From contig JALVWY010000088.1 of assembly GCA_027023105.1 (NCBI GenBank), positions 1-36,674 of the forward strand: a stretch of 36,674 nucleotides of DNA, read 5' to 3'. Position 1 is the stretch's first letter, and each line of letters starts with the position of its first letter. Source of the DNA: Campylobacterales bacterium. GTDB lineage: Bacteria > Campylobacterota > Campylobacteria > Campylobacterales > Nautiliaceae. Position numbers and translations under genes: made by a program. The notes beneath the pieces are model-generated. The model worked only from the letters and a program-made list of their open reading frames with translations. It made no database searches and had not been told where the DNA came from. Positions 18,692-28,589 of this stretch are shown here, one piece after another.

Positions 18692-19485
18692 AAACACTGA
18701 TTTTTAAAACCAAAAAAAGAGTTTTCGGCTCTCTTAGCGGCAGGCATCTCTCTAAATTCAAAGGTGAAGGAATTGATTTTAAAGAAATAAGAGAATACAC
18801 CTATGGAGAAGATGCCAAAAAAATAGACTGGAAAATAAGCGCTAAACTTCAAAAACCGGTTATTAAAGAATTTGAAGAGAGTAGAGAACTTAATATAATG
18901 ATTTTGTATTTAATAAGCGGAAGTATGCATTTTGGAAGCATTAGGCTAAAAAGCGAAACAGCACTTGAAACAATAGCTACTCTTGGATTTAGCGCCATAA
19001 AAGATGATGACAGAGTAAGTGTGGTGTGTTTTGATAAAAAACCGATTCATTTTAAACCTACAAAATCCATAAACACCATAAGCGGAGTAATTGAAAATAT
19101 TAGTAATATAGAACTCTTGCAAAAAGATTATGATTTTTCGTTTATAGATTATTTAAACAGATTCAAAAAATCACTTCTTTTTGTTGTGGGCGATTTTTAT
19201 AAAATTCCGCCCCTTCATAAACTAAAACACGAAACATATGCAATAATTATAAGAGATAAATTTGAAGAAGAGCCAAAATTCAAAGGTTTTGTAGAGCTTA
19301 TAAATCCAATGGATTTAAAAGAATACGAAGCCGCTTTTTCTCCATCAACAATTAAAAAATATAAAAAATTCATTCAAAATCACGACGCAGAGCTTTTTTC
19401 TTATCTTAATTCAAAAAGAATAAAAAGCACCAAAATTTATACCGATGAAGATGTATTTTATAAACTTAAAGAGATGCTAAAATGA
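18688..19485 (+). CDS. DUF58 protein
   Basis: GSLSGRHLSKFKGEGIDFKEIREYTYGEDAKKIDWKISAK. Confidence 0.92.
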   Translation: MKTLIFKTKKRVFGSLSGRHLSKFKGEGIDFKEIREYTYGEDAKKIDWKISAKLQKPVIKEFEESRELNIMILYLISGSMHFGSIRLKSETALETIATLGFSAIKDDDRVSVVCFDKKPIHFKPTKSINTISGVIENISNIELLQKDYDFSFIDYLNRFKKSLLFVVGDFYKIPPLHKLKHETYAIIIRDKFEEEPKFKGFVELINPMDLKEYEAAFSPSTIKKYKKFIQNHDAELFSYLNSKRIKSTKIYTDEDVFYKLKEMLK

Positions 19486-19835
19486 ACGGATTAAAATTAA
19501 AACCGATAAAACCTGATATCCCGCTTCCTGAGCATCATTATGTTTTTTGGATATCGGGATTAATTATATTGATTTTGCTATTAATATTAATCTATTTTTT
19601 AAATAAACGAATTAAAATAAAAAAAGAAAAAAAAGCTCTTTTTTCTATTATAAACGAGCCTAAAAAATTTGCTTATGAATTTACAAAAAAAGCAAAAAAA
19701 TATAAAAACAAAAAAAACGAAAAAATTTTAGAGCAAATTTTAAAAGAACTTGAGAATTATAAATACAGACCAAAAGTTAACAATATAGACGAAAACACAA
19801 TAAACCTTATAAAACGGTATCTGGAGTTAAAATGA
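19482..19835 (+). CDS. Small single-TM protein of the moxR-bat operon (DUF4381-like position)
   Basis: IKPDIPLPEHHYVFWISGLIILILLLILIYF; translationally coupled on both sides. Confidence 0.6.
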   Translation: MNGLKLKPIKPDIPLPEHHYVFWISGLIILILLLILIYFLNKRIKIKKEKKALFSIINEPKKFAYEFTKKAKKYKNKKNEKILEQILKELENYKYRPKVNNIDENTINLIKRYLELK

Positions 19836-20698
19836 GTTTAGAATATCCTTTGGCTTTAATTATTCCTGTTATTTTCATCATATGTTCAAAATACTGCAAA
19901 GCAAAAGTAGAAGGAATATTTTTCCCAAATACCCAGTTTTTTGCAAAAAAAGCCCCTTTTTCGTGGAGCCTGTTTTTTGCCGTTATTTTTATAAGTATCG
20001 CTTTAAGTTCGCCTGTAAAATTAAATATCTATAAAAATCAAAACAAAAAAGGTTATGATATTTTAGCCGTGCTTGATACAAGCGGGTCTATGCAGCTTGA
20101 ACATAAACTCGATAACGCAAAAGCAATACTTAATGATTTTATTCATAAAAGAAAAAACGACAGAGTGGGACTTGTGGTGTTTGGAAATATAGCCTATATT
20201 GCATCCCCTCTTACATTTGACAAAAAAAACTTCAGCGAAATTTTAAGCAGGGTCTATCCCGGAATTGCCGGAGGACAGACAGCTATTTATGACGCCCTGT
20301 TTCTTAGCACCACTCTTTTTAAACACTCACACGCTAAAAATAAAATAATTATTTTAGTAACCGATGGAATAGACAACGCTTCCACAACCCCGAAAGATTT
20401 GGTAATCAAAACACTTAAACAAAATCATATAAAAGTATATGCAATAGGTCTTGGTATGAGCGTAGATGCAAAAGCACTGGAAAACATATCAAAAAGCACA
20501 AACGGAAAATTCTTCTGGATAAACTCGGCAAATGAACTAAAAAAAGTATATAACACAATAGACAAGCTTGAAAAATCAAATATAAAAACAAAAACCGTTA
20601 TTCAAAAACACTACTTTTATGAATATCCGTTGATTATCGGACTTTTGTTTTTTATCTGGTTTTTGATTAATTACAGGAGAAGTATATGGAATTTTTAA
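19832..20698 (+). CDS. batA: von Willebrand factor A domain protein, BatA-like
   Basis: MIDAS DILAVLDTSGSM; GGQTAIYDAL; VTDGIDN. Confidence 0.88.
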   Translation: MSLEYPLALIIPVIFIICSKYCKAKVEGIFFPNTQFFAKKAPFSWSLFFAVIFISIALSSPVKLNIYKNQNKKGYDILAVLDTSGSMQLEHKLDNAKAILNDFIHKRKNDRVGLVVFGNIAYIASPLTFDKKNFSEILSRVYPGIAGGQTAIYDALFLSTTLFKHSHAKNKIIILVTDGIDNASTTPKDLVIKTLKQNHIKVYAIGLGMSVDAKALENISKSTNGKFFWINSANELKKVYNTIDKLEKSNIKTKTVIQKHYFYEYPLIIGLLFFIWFLINYRRSIWNF

Positions 20699-21477
20699 AT
20701 CCTTCAGCTCTTTTTTTACTGCTTGGGTGTTTGGTTATTTTTATCAAAAACAAAAACTTACCATTCAAAAAAGAGATTTTAGAAAAAATAACAAAACAAG
20801 TCTCTTTTACAAAGAAAAAAAGATTTTTTATTTATTTTTTGGCTTATGTTTTTTTGGTTTTAGCCCTTGCCAGACCTGTTATAACCCACGGCTACACAAC
20901 AGTAAAACTTCCCAAAAGCACAGTTGCTGTTATTTTAGACGCTTCAGCACCTATGAAATGTAAAGATATCTATCCAACCCGCTATGAAGGGGCAGTTGAG
21001 AAATTAAAAGTTCTTTTTTCTAAATTAAACTTACAAAATGTAAGCGTTATTATTTCAGACAATAATCCTTATCTTTTAAATCCTCCAAGCAACGACTATG
21101 CTTCAATTATTTATCTTTTAAAACATATAAACAAAAATTATCTTTTTACCTCCCCTGTTTCAAACATAAATAAAGCCATAGACACGGCAAAAAAAACACT
21201 TAAAAAACCTCTTATATTTTTGACCTTATCTTATACAAAGCCTAAAACCGGAATTTTTTATAATTTAGCTAAAAAACCTTGTATGGGATACGGAGTGGAA
21301 AACAGCGGAATTAAATTTAGTTATTCAAATGAAGATATAAACAAAATAGTATCTATTCTAAAAGAAAAAGCAAAATCAAAAACAATTAAAATTTTAGATA
21401 AAACAGAGCTTTTTTATTATTTTTTAATACTTGCCTTAATTTTAATCTTTATAGCAACATTTTGGAGAAAAAAATGA
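20686..21477 (+). CDS. batB: VWA-like BatB protein with degenerate MIDAS
   Basis: Position plus LALARPVITHGYTTVKLPKSTVAVILDASAPM. Confidence 0.75.
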   Translation: MEFLNPSALFLLLGCLVIFIKNKNLPFKKEILEKITKQVSFTKKKRFFIYFLAYVFLVLALARPVITHGYTTVKLPKSTVAVILDASAPMKCKDIYPTRYEGAVEKLKVLFSKLNLQNVSVIISDNNPYLLNPPSNDYASIIYLLKHINKNYLFTSPVSNINKAIDTAKKTLKKPLIFLTLSYTKPKTGIFYNLAKKPCMGYGVENSGIKFSYSNEDINKIVSILKEKAKSKTIKILDKTELFYYFLILALILIFIATFWRKK

Positions 21478-22232
21478 AAAAAATAATTATTTTAATAGCA
21501 GCTCTTCTTTTTGCCCAAAATATCCATATACAAAAAGCAAAAGAGTATCTAAAAATCGGCTCACAAAGTGCACTTTATGACGCTGCTAATGAATATTACA
21601 AAGCAAAAGAGTATAAAAGGGCTATTAATTTATATCAACAAATCAATAAACCAAATCTAAAATTCAATGCCTTATATAATATGGCAAACGCTTATGCTTA
21701 CAGCGGTAATTTAGAAAAAGCAAAAGAATTACTTCAAAAAGCCCTGAAAATAAAAAAGGACAAAGATGCCGAATATAATTTGAAATTAATAGAAAAGCTC
21801 TTAAAAAAACATAAAAACAAATCTCAAAATAAACGCAATAAACACAATCAAAAGAAAAATAACAAAAAAACAAATAATCAATCCAAAAAACAACAAAACA
21901 ATAATAAAAATAAATCTAAAAATGAAAATGAACAGCAAAAAAACAATAAAAACAGTCATAAAAAAAATCAATCAAAAAATAAAAATCAAAAAAAATCTTC
22001 ACAACAAATCAAGCAACAAAATAATGAAAATAAAAAAACTAAAAAACTAAAAAAAGAAAGACTTAAACAAACAAATGAACTAAAACAAAATAAAAGAGCC
22101 CAAAAAGAAAGAATAAAAATCTTTAAACCAAATAAAGAGAAAAAAACATCCGATATAAGAAAGAGATATTATGAAATGAAACTGAAAAATATGAATTTCA
22201 ACACACTACTTTTACCACTAAGGAGTAATTAA
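21474..22232 (+). CDS. TPR protein BatC-like with K/N/Q-rich tail
   Basis: TPR FNALYNMANAYAYSGNLEKAKELLQKALKIKKD followed by low-complexity K/N/Q; ATG at 21474 overlaps batB stop. Confidence 0.78.
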   Translation: MKKIIILIAALLFAQNIHIQKAKEYLKIGSQSALYDAANEYYKAKEYKRAINLYQQINKPNLKFNALYNMANAYAYSGNLEKAKELLQKALKIKKDKDAEYNLKLIEKLLKKHKNKSQNKRNKHNQKKNNKKTNNQSKKQQNNNKNKSKNENEQQKNNKNSHKKNQSKNKNQKKSSQQIKQQNNENKKTKKLKKERLKQTNELKQNKRAQKERIKIFKPNKEKKTSDIRKRYYEMKLKNMNFNTLLLPLRSN

Positions 22233-23641
22233 TGAAAAATTTAAAATTATTATTGGCTTTTTTAACACCTCTTATTTTATTTGCTGCAAATGTGAGTGTG
22301 AGTGTTAATAAAACTCATCTAAATACAGGAGAAGAACTTATAGTAACGCTTCATGCCCAGGGACATAATGTAAAATTCCCCAATATTACACAAATTGACG
22401 GAGTAAATATAGTCGGTAATTCAAGAGCTGATAATATAAGCGTTATAAACGGAGAGATGAAAGAAAGCATTAGTCAGTCTTACATTTTATATCCACTAAA
22501 AAGCATAACAATCCCTTCTTTTGATGTAATTATAAATTCAAAAACATATCACACAAAGCCCATTAAAATTACAGTTCAAGAGCCAAAACAAACAAAAGGG
22601 GATTTTGAGCTTGATGTAAACATTTCAAAAAACACTCTTTATCTTGGTGAAAATGCAATTTTAACTATGAAATTCGTTCAGTCAAAAAATGCGGATTCTA
22701 TAAATATTCAAAAACCTGTGATTAAAAACTTTATTTTAAAAGAAATTAAAAATTATTCTATAATAAAAAACAATAATAAAATTTCCATTTTTAAATTTTT
22801 ACTTATTCCCCAAAAAAGCGGAGAATATACTGTAGGACCTTTTGTAGCAAGTATAGGTTATATTGTAAACACAACACCTCAAGGTTTTATGGGACTGAAT
22901 ATTTCAACTATGCGATATAAAAACATCTATTCAAACACACTAAAAATTAAAGTCAAAGAAATACCGGCAAGCAGCGTTTTTGGGAGCTTTAAACTAACCC
23001 TTAAATCACAAAAAACAACACTTAAAGAAAATGAACCCAATAAAATCACTATCAATTTAAGCGGATGCGGTGATTTTTATTCTGTAGGAAATTTCAAATT
23101 AAATATACCAAATGTAACAATTTATCCTTCAAAACCTGTTAGAAAATTACAAATAAAAGATAATAAAATCTGTGGAACTTTTTCACAAACTTTTACAATT
23201 CTTTCACAATACAATTACACTATTCCTTCAATAAAATTCCAAGAATTTAACGGCACATTAAAAACATTATCCACAAAACCTATCAATATAAATATATTTA
23301 CAACCCATATCAATTCTCAAAAACCTATAAAAAACGAACCTGTTATAAAAGTGGTTAAGAAATCTTTCCCTATTAGAAATATAATTATCATTGCTTTAAT
23401 TTCACTCATAACAGGAATTTTAATCGGATATCTTTTTTATATAATTTCCAATAAAAACAAAGAGTTCATACAAATAAAAAAAGCAAATGAAAAAGAGCTT
23501 TTAAATATCCTAAAAAAATATGAAGAAAATCCGAAAATCAAAGAATATATGCAAAAATTAGAAGAAAATATCTATAAAAACGCTTCAAATCCTATAAACA
23601 AAAAAGATATAATTAAAATTATAAAAAATATTAAAAATTAA
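22232..23641 (+). CDS. BatD-like protein (oxygen tolerance family)
   Basis: Signal peptide, VSVNKTHLNTGEELIVTLHAQG beta-sandwich repeats, C-terminal TM; last gene of moxR-bat operon. Confidence 0.8.
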   Translation: MKNLKLLLAFLTPLILFAANVSVSVNKTHLNTGEELIVTLHAQGHNVKFPNITQIDGVNIVGNSRADNISVINGEMKESISQSYILYPLKSITIPSFDVIINSKTYHTKPIKITVQEPKQTKGDFELDVNISKNTLYLGENAILTMKFVQSKNADSINIQKPVIKNFILKEIKNYSIIKNNNKISIFKFLLIPQKSGEYTVGPFVASIGYIVNTTPQGFMGLNISTMRYKNIYSNTLKIKVKEIPASSVFGSFKLTLKSQKTTLKENEPNKITINLSGCGDFYSVGNFKLNIPNVTIYPSKPVRKLQIKDNKICGTFSQTFTILSQYNYTIPSIKFQEFNGTLKTLSTKPININIFTTHINSQKPIKNEPVIKVVKKSFPIRNIIIIALISLITGILIGYLFYIISNKNKEFIQIKKANEKELLNILKKYEENPKIKEYMQKLEENIYKNASNPINKKDIIKIIKNIKN

Positions 23642-24470
23642 TTTTTCTTTCATATCTTTTTAGCATTGTAATATTTCCTTTTAGCCCCCCTTGATGAATA
23701 TACAAAATATTTTTAAAATTATGAAAAAGAACTGTATCCCAACCTATCGGATCATAAAGCAAATCAAATTCTATTCCCCCGTTTTTTAATTCCTGCCAAA
23801 GAAAAAACAACTCTTTATAAAGTTTTCCAAAATAATATTTTTTCCTTGGATTTAAAATTGTAGGAATTTTACCGCCTCCAAGCCACTCAAACTGCTTTTT
23901 AAGATATTCACCATCTCCCACACAAGGCACTGTCAAAACTTCAACATCCAAATGCTTTGCAAGAAAATAGGCACTGGTTCCAGTTCCGCTTGGTAAAAAT
24001 ACTTTTAAACTGTTTTTTTTGCAATATTCACTTATTTCATCGGCTAAAATTTTAAATCCATATTCCGCTTCTTTAATTCTCCCGCCCTCTTCTATAATTA
24101 AATTCTCTTTATTTTTAAGACTTAAAACATAATTTCTAAGCTCTTCCCCGTTTAAACCGGTTTCAATAATTTTCATTCCGTTTTTAAGAGCTTCTAAATA
24201 ATTACCTTCTGGATTTTCCTTTAAAAAGGCTGGAATATGATTGGTAAAATAGATAAATTCTCTGTTTTTAAGTTTACTAAGAAGTGAAAGAGAATACATA
24301 GCATTGGACTGATTAGAACCAAAAGAGATTATTCTTTTTTCTTTAAAATCATTCTTTAAAAAATAATAAAATTTTCTAGCTTTATTTCCTTCAAACGGAG
24401 TTAATAAATCATCTCTTTTTATATGATAAAAGTTATTACGAAAAAAAAAGGGGGTAATTGGAGATTTTAT
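23631..24470 (-). CDS. PLP-dependent 1-aminocyclopropane-1-carboxylate deaminase/D-cysteine desulfhydrase-like; probable ATA start at 24468-24470
   Basis: Upstream extension encodes KRDDLLTPFEGNKARKFYYFL (PLP lysine region) and SNQSNAM; LPSGTGTSAYFLAKHL. Confidence 0.8.
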   Translation of the reverse strand: MKSPITPFFFRNNFYHIKRDDLLTPFEGNKARKFYYFLKNDFKEKRIISFGSNQSNAMYSLSLLSKLKNREFIYFTNHIPAFLKENPEGNYLEALKNGMKIIETGLNGEELRNYVLSLKNKENLIIEEGGRIKEAEYGFKILADEISEYCKKNSLKVFLPSGTGTSAYFLAKHLDVEVLTVPCVGDGEYLKKQFEWLGGGKIPTILNPRKKYYFGKLYKELFFLWQELKNGGIEFDLLYDPIGWDTVLFHNFKNILYIHQGGLKGNITMLKRYERKINF

Positions 24471-25537
24471 TTAATAGCCCTTAAATCTTTGTAAGCTTTT
24501 ATTACCCTGTCTTTCATAGAAACTTCACCCTCTCTTAGCCATTTTCTAGGGTCGTAATATTTTTTATTCGGTTTGTCTTCACCTTCAGGGTTACCGATTT
24601 GAGATTGAAGATAATCGTGATATTTTTCAACATATTTTCTTACACCGTCCCAAAAAGCCCATTGTGTATCAGTATCCACATTCATTTTTACAACACCGTA
24701 ATCAAGTGCTTCGTGAATTTTACCAAGTTCGCTTCCGCTTCCTCCGTGAAATACAAATCTAATAGGTTTTTTTTTGTCTAAATTAAATTTTTCTCTTATA
24801 TATTCTTGAGAGTTTTTAAGAATAACAGGCTCTAATTTTACATGTCCGGGTTTATAAACGCCGTGAACATTCCCAAAACTTGCCGCAATAGTAAATAAAT
24901 CGCTAACTTCGCTAAGCTCCTTATAAGCATATGCCACATCTTCTGGTTGAGTATAAAGTTTAGAGTTATCAATTCCGCTGTTATCCACTCCGTCTTCCTC
25001 TCCGCCTGTAACTCCTAGTTCAATTTCAAGCATAATATCAAGCGGAGCCATTTTTTTAAGATATTCTTTACAAGTTTGAACATTTTCTTCAAGTGTTTCT
25101 TCGCTAAGGTCTAACATATGAGAAGAAAAAAGAGGTCTGCCGTGTTCTTTAAAATATTTTGCATTTTCTTCTATAAGCCCGTCAATCCAAGGAAGAAGTT
25201 TTCTAGCTGCGTGGTCTGTATGTAAAATTACAGGAATACCATAAGCTTCAGCCAATGTATGAATATGTTTAGCCCCTGCAACAGCTCCTAAAATCGCCGC
25301 TTTTTGGTCTTTATTATCAAGCCCTTTTCCAGCCCAAAAATGAGCCCCACCGTTACTAAACTGAATAATAACAGGCAAATTTGCTTCTTTTGCCGCTTCC
25401 ATAACGGCATTTGCAGAATCTGTTCCGACTATATTAATAGCAGGAAAGGCAAAACCGTTTTCTTTTGCCCAGTCCATAACTTTTGCCGCTTCACTTCCGC
25501 TTAAAACTCCGGGTTTTACCAAATCCCTAAAACTCAT
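24467..25537 (-). CDS. fba: Fructose-bisphosphate aldolase class II
   Basis: FPAINIVGTDSANAVMEAA; VILHTDHAARKLLPW; FVFHGGSGSELGKIHEALDYGVVKMNVDTDTQWAF. Confidence 0.96.
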   Translation of the reverse strand: MSFRDLVKPGVLSGSEAAKVMDWAKENGFAFPAINIVGTDSANAVMEAAKEANLPVIIQFSNGGAHFWAGKGLDNKDQKAAILGAVAGAKHIHTLAEAYGIPVILHTDHAARKLLPWIDGLIEENAKYFKEHGRPLFSSHMLDLSEETLEENVQTCKEYLKKMAPLDIMLEIELGVTGGEEDGVDNSGIDNSKLYTQPEDVAYAYKELSEVSDLFTIAASFGNVHGVYKPGHVKLEPVILKNSQEYIREKFNLDKKKPIRFVFHGGSGSELGKIHEALDYGVVKMNVDTDTQWAFWDGVRKYVEKYHDYLQSQIGNPEGEDKPNKKYYDPRKWLREGEVSMKDRVIKAYKDLRAIK

Positions 25538-25547
25538 AAATTCCTCC

Positions 25548-26423
25548 TTAACTGTTTGGAATAGAATATTTTACATTTTCGCTAGATTGAATTTTTTGAA
25601 GTTCATCTTTTAATTTAAGTTGTTTTAAATAATTGATAATTTGAGCTTTTACTTTTGCAAAAGGCATATAAGAATTATTTTGTTTACCTTCAACCAAAAT
25701 CACATGATAACCAAATCTTGTATGAACAGGTTTTAGTGTAATTTGACCAGGTTTTAGTTTCTCAGCAGCTTTTGAAAATGCAGGAACCATTTGTTTTGGA
25801 TTAAACCACCCGAGTTCTCCACCGTTAACTTTACTTGGTCCTATTGAATATTCTTTAGCAAGTTTTGCAAATTTTTCTTCAAGAGCTTTTCCTTTTAGCC
25901 CTTTTAATTCGTTAATTAATTTTTGCGCTTCAGCTTCATTTTTTACTAAAATATGTCTGGCTTTAATTTTTGGAGTTGTTTTAAAGTATACATCTTTATT
26001 TTTTTCATAAAAAGCTTTTGCCTCTTTATCTGATATTTTAATATTTTGGTATCTGTTTTTAAGCCACATATCAACTGCCAATTTCATTTTTGCAGCTTTA
26101 AATTGAGGAGTTTTTTCTACTGATTTAGCTTTTTTGTAAAGTTCAAGTGTATTAACATATTGAGATACAAATTTTTTTACATGTTGAGCCGGTAATTCTT
26201 GAAGTTTTATTCTATTATCTCCTGTAATCCCCTGTAAATAAGCGTTTAATTCTCCAACTGTAATTTTTTTACCGTCAAGTGTAGCTAAAACCGTATTATT
26301 TGTAAGACCTTTTAAAGGTTTTCCTATCATTCCGCTACCTTGCATTCCTCCCATTCCCTGCATTCCCGGGAATGCAAAAAGAGCCGCCGCACTAATCATT
26401 GAACCTATTATAATTTTTTTCAT
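25548..26423 (-). CDS. Periplasmic peptidyl-prolyl cis-trans isomerase (PpiC/SurA; PEB4/Cbf2-like)
   Basis: Signal peptide; parvulin KARHILVKNEAEAQKLINEL...GGELGWFNPKQMVPAFSKAAEKLKPGQI...HVILVEGKQ. Confidence 0.9.
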   Translation of the reverse strand: MKKIIIGSMISAAALFAFPGMQGMGGMQGSGMIGKPLKGLTNNTVLATLDGKKITVGELNAYLQGITGDNRIKLQELPAQHVKKFVSQYVNTLELYKKAKSVEKTPQFKAAKMKLAVDMWLKNRYQNIKISDKEAKAFYEKNKDVYFKTTPKIKARHILVKNEAEAQKLINELKGLKGKALEEKFAKLAKEYSIGPSKVNGGELGWFNPKQMVPAFSKAAEKLKPGQITLKPVHTRFGYHVILVEGKQNNSYMPFAKVKAQIINYLKQLKLKDELQKIQSSENVKYSIPNS

Positions 26424-26442
26424 ATTTATCCTTTAATTTTTT

Positions 26443-27159
26443 TTATGCCATATTGTGAATGACATTTTGAATATCATCTATATCTTCTAAAACCTCTATT
26501 AAATGCTCCACTTTTTCTGCCGTTTCATCATCAACATCGCTTTCGTTTGTAGCAATCAGTTGAATATTGCTTTCAAGTATTTCAGCACCTTCTATTGAAC
26601 TTACAGCTTCTAACACATTATTAAAATCTTCAGGGGCTGTTTCTATAACCAATACTTCATCCATATCTTTTATATCTTCGGCACCTGCGTCAATAGCTTT
26701 TTCTTCGATTTCTTCATCTTTATCGGATTTGTTCAAAACAATTATACCTTTTTTCTCAAACATCCAAGCAACACTTCCGCTTGTTCCAAGGTTTCCACCG
26801 GCTTTTTTAAAAGCGTGTCTAACTGCCGCAACCGCTCTGTTTTTATTATCCGTAAGGCACTCAACCATAACGGCAACGCCGCCTGGTCCGTATCCTTCAT
26901 AAACAATCTCTTCTAAAACCATTCCATCAAGATTTCCGGTAGCTTTATCAATTGCCCTTTGAATATTATTCGTAGGCATAGAATCAGCCTTTGCCCTATC
27001 AACCGCAAGTCTTAAAGCGGCATTTGTATCGGGATTTCCCCCGCCGCTTCTGGCTGCAGTCATTATAGCTCTTACATGTTTTGTAAATATTTTACTTTTT
27101 TTTGCGTCTTCTTTAGCTTTGATATGCTTTACTTTAGACCATTTATTATGTCCTGCCAT
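26443..27159 (-). CDS. YebC/PmpR-family regulator/translation factor
   Basis: [50 protein letters not shown]. Confidence 0.96.
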   Translation of the reverse strand: MAGHNKWSKVKHIKAKEDAKKSKIFTKHVRAIMTAARSGGGNPDTNAALRLAVDRAKADSMPTNNIQRAIDKATGNLDGMVLEEIVYEGYGPGGVAVMVECLTDNKNRAVAAVRHAFKKAGGNLGTSGSVAWMFEKKGIIVLNKSDKDEEIEEKAIDAGAEDIKDMDEVLVIETAPEDFNNVLEAVSSIEGAEILESNIQLIATNESDVDDETAEKVEHLIEVLEDIDDIQNVIHNMA

Positions 27160-27219
27160 ATCTCTCCTTTTTGAAAATATTTGTTATTATACAATAAAAA
27201 AATGTATAAAGGATTAATT

Positions 27220-27864
27220 ATGGTTTTAAGAACGCCCAAAGAGCTTGAAGAAATTAAAAAAAGATTCCTGGAACATTATAAAGGAAGCAAAACGGAGCTT
27301 AAATATAAAAACGATTACGAGCTTTTAATAGATATTATTTTAAGTGCCCAATGCACCGACAAAAGAGTAAATATTATAACTCCCGCCCTGTTTGAAAAAT
27401 ATCCGGATATTGATTCTCTTGCTAAGGCTGATTTAGAAGATGTAAAAGAGATTATAAAATCATGCTCGTTTTTTAACAACAAAGCAAAAAACATAATAGA
27501 AATGGCAAAAAAAGTCAAAAACGAATATAACGGCAAAATACCAAGAGAGCATAAAGAACTTATAAAACTTCCGGGTGTTGGAAACAAAACGGCAAATGTA
27601 TTTTTGATTGAACTTGAAGGGGCAAATAAAATGGCTGTAGATACCCATGTATTTAGAGTAACTCACCGCTTGGGAATTACAGATGCAAAAAATGTCACGG
27701 AAACGGAAAAAGACTTGGTAAAAGCCTTTAAAACCGACCTTAATGAGCTACATCAGGCTTTTGTGTTATTCGGAAGATATATCTGCACGGCAAAAAATCC
27801 AAAATGCGACAAATGTTTTGTGACGGATTTTTGCGTCAGCAAAGAGGTTTTTAAGGCAAAATGA
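27220..27864 (+). CDS. nth: Endonuclease III
   Basis: LILSAQCTDKRVN; LPGVGNKTANVFL HhH; VDTHVFRVTHRLG; FeS CTAKNPKCDKCFVTDFC. ATG at 27220 has an AAAGGA SD. Confidence 0.95.
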   Translation: MVLRTPKELEEIKKRFLEHYKGSKTELKYKNDYELLIDIILSAQCTDKRVNIITPALFEKYPDIDSLAKADLEDVKEIIKSCSFFNNKAKNIIEMAKKVKNEYNGKIPREHKELIKLPGVGNKTANVFLIELEGANKMAVDTHVFRVTHRLGITDAKNVTETEKDLVKAFKTDLNELHQAFVLFGRYICTAKNPKCDKCFVTDFCVSKEVFKAK

Positions 27865-27901
27865 TTATTAAAATTCTGGGATTTTAATATCCGATCTTAA
27901 A

Positions 27902-28585
27902 CTAATTTATTAATTCTAAACTTTTATTTATACTGTTTTTTAAAAATTTATATAAATTATGTTTATTATTTATAGCTTTTAAATATTCATCTCTGCTTTC
28001 GTTTTTAATAAGAGGAGGAACAATATTATTTTGTATAGTCTGATAAGCCATTAAAAGCCTTCCAACTCTTCCATTGCCATCAGCAAATGGATGTATCCTT
28101 TCAAATAAGATATGAAATTCTGCAATATTTTCCAAATTCATATTATTGCTTGGAAATTTATATAATAAATTTTCTATTTCGTTTGCAATTTTATGGGGTA
28201 AAGACAATTCTATATTCACGCCTTTTATATATCTTTCATCTTGCCTGTAAGCCCCAATTGGTTTAGACACATATTCAGGAGCTACATTGAGAGCATCTTC
28301 AAACATAATGGCGTGAATATCTTTTATAAAATTGCTGCTCATTATATTATTTGGATTTTGTGCTTCTCGAATCACTACATCATAGGCTTTTGCAAATCCT
28401 AAAATCACAAGTTGTTCTCCAAGAGGTTTATGCCCGGCAGTATGCCCTAATTCCAATAACTCTTTTGTTTCACCAAAAGAAAGAGTTGTTCCTTCCATTG
28501 CATTTGAATGATGAGTGATAGAAATACGAAGAAGGCGAAATAACTGTTCTCTTTGTTTAAGTGATAACTTATTTAGTTGTTGCAT
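27902..28585 (-). CDS. Fic family protein (class II-like inhibitory motif)
   Basis: Fic core HPFADGNGRVGR; N-terminal SNAMEG fits (S/T)xxxE(G/N). Confidence 0.93.
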   Translation of the reverse strand: MQQLNKLSLKQREQLFRLLRISITHHSNAMEGTTLSFGETKELLELGHTAGHKPLGEQLVILGFAKAYDVVIREAQNPNNIMSSNFIKDIHAIMFEDALNVAPEYVSKPIGAYRQDERYIKGVNIELSLPHKIANEIENLLYKFPSNNMNLENIAEFHILFERIHPFADGNGRVGRLLMAYQTIQNNIVPPLIKNESRDEYLKAINNKHNLYKFLKNSINKSLELIN

Positions 28586-28589
28586 TTTA

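Noticed and set aside
26567-26902. ORF on + strand opposite yebC (111 aa)
   Set aside because: Ser/Ile-rich antisense shadow of a highly conserved gene.
27867-27888. attaaaat-tctggg-attttaat inverted repeat between convergent nth and fic
   Set aside because: Stem is entirely A/T with no U-tract, too weak to call a terminator confidently.
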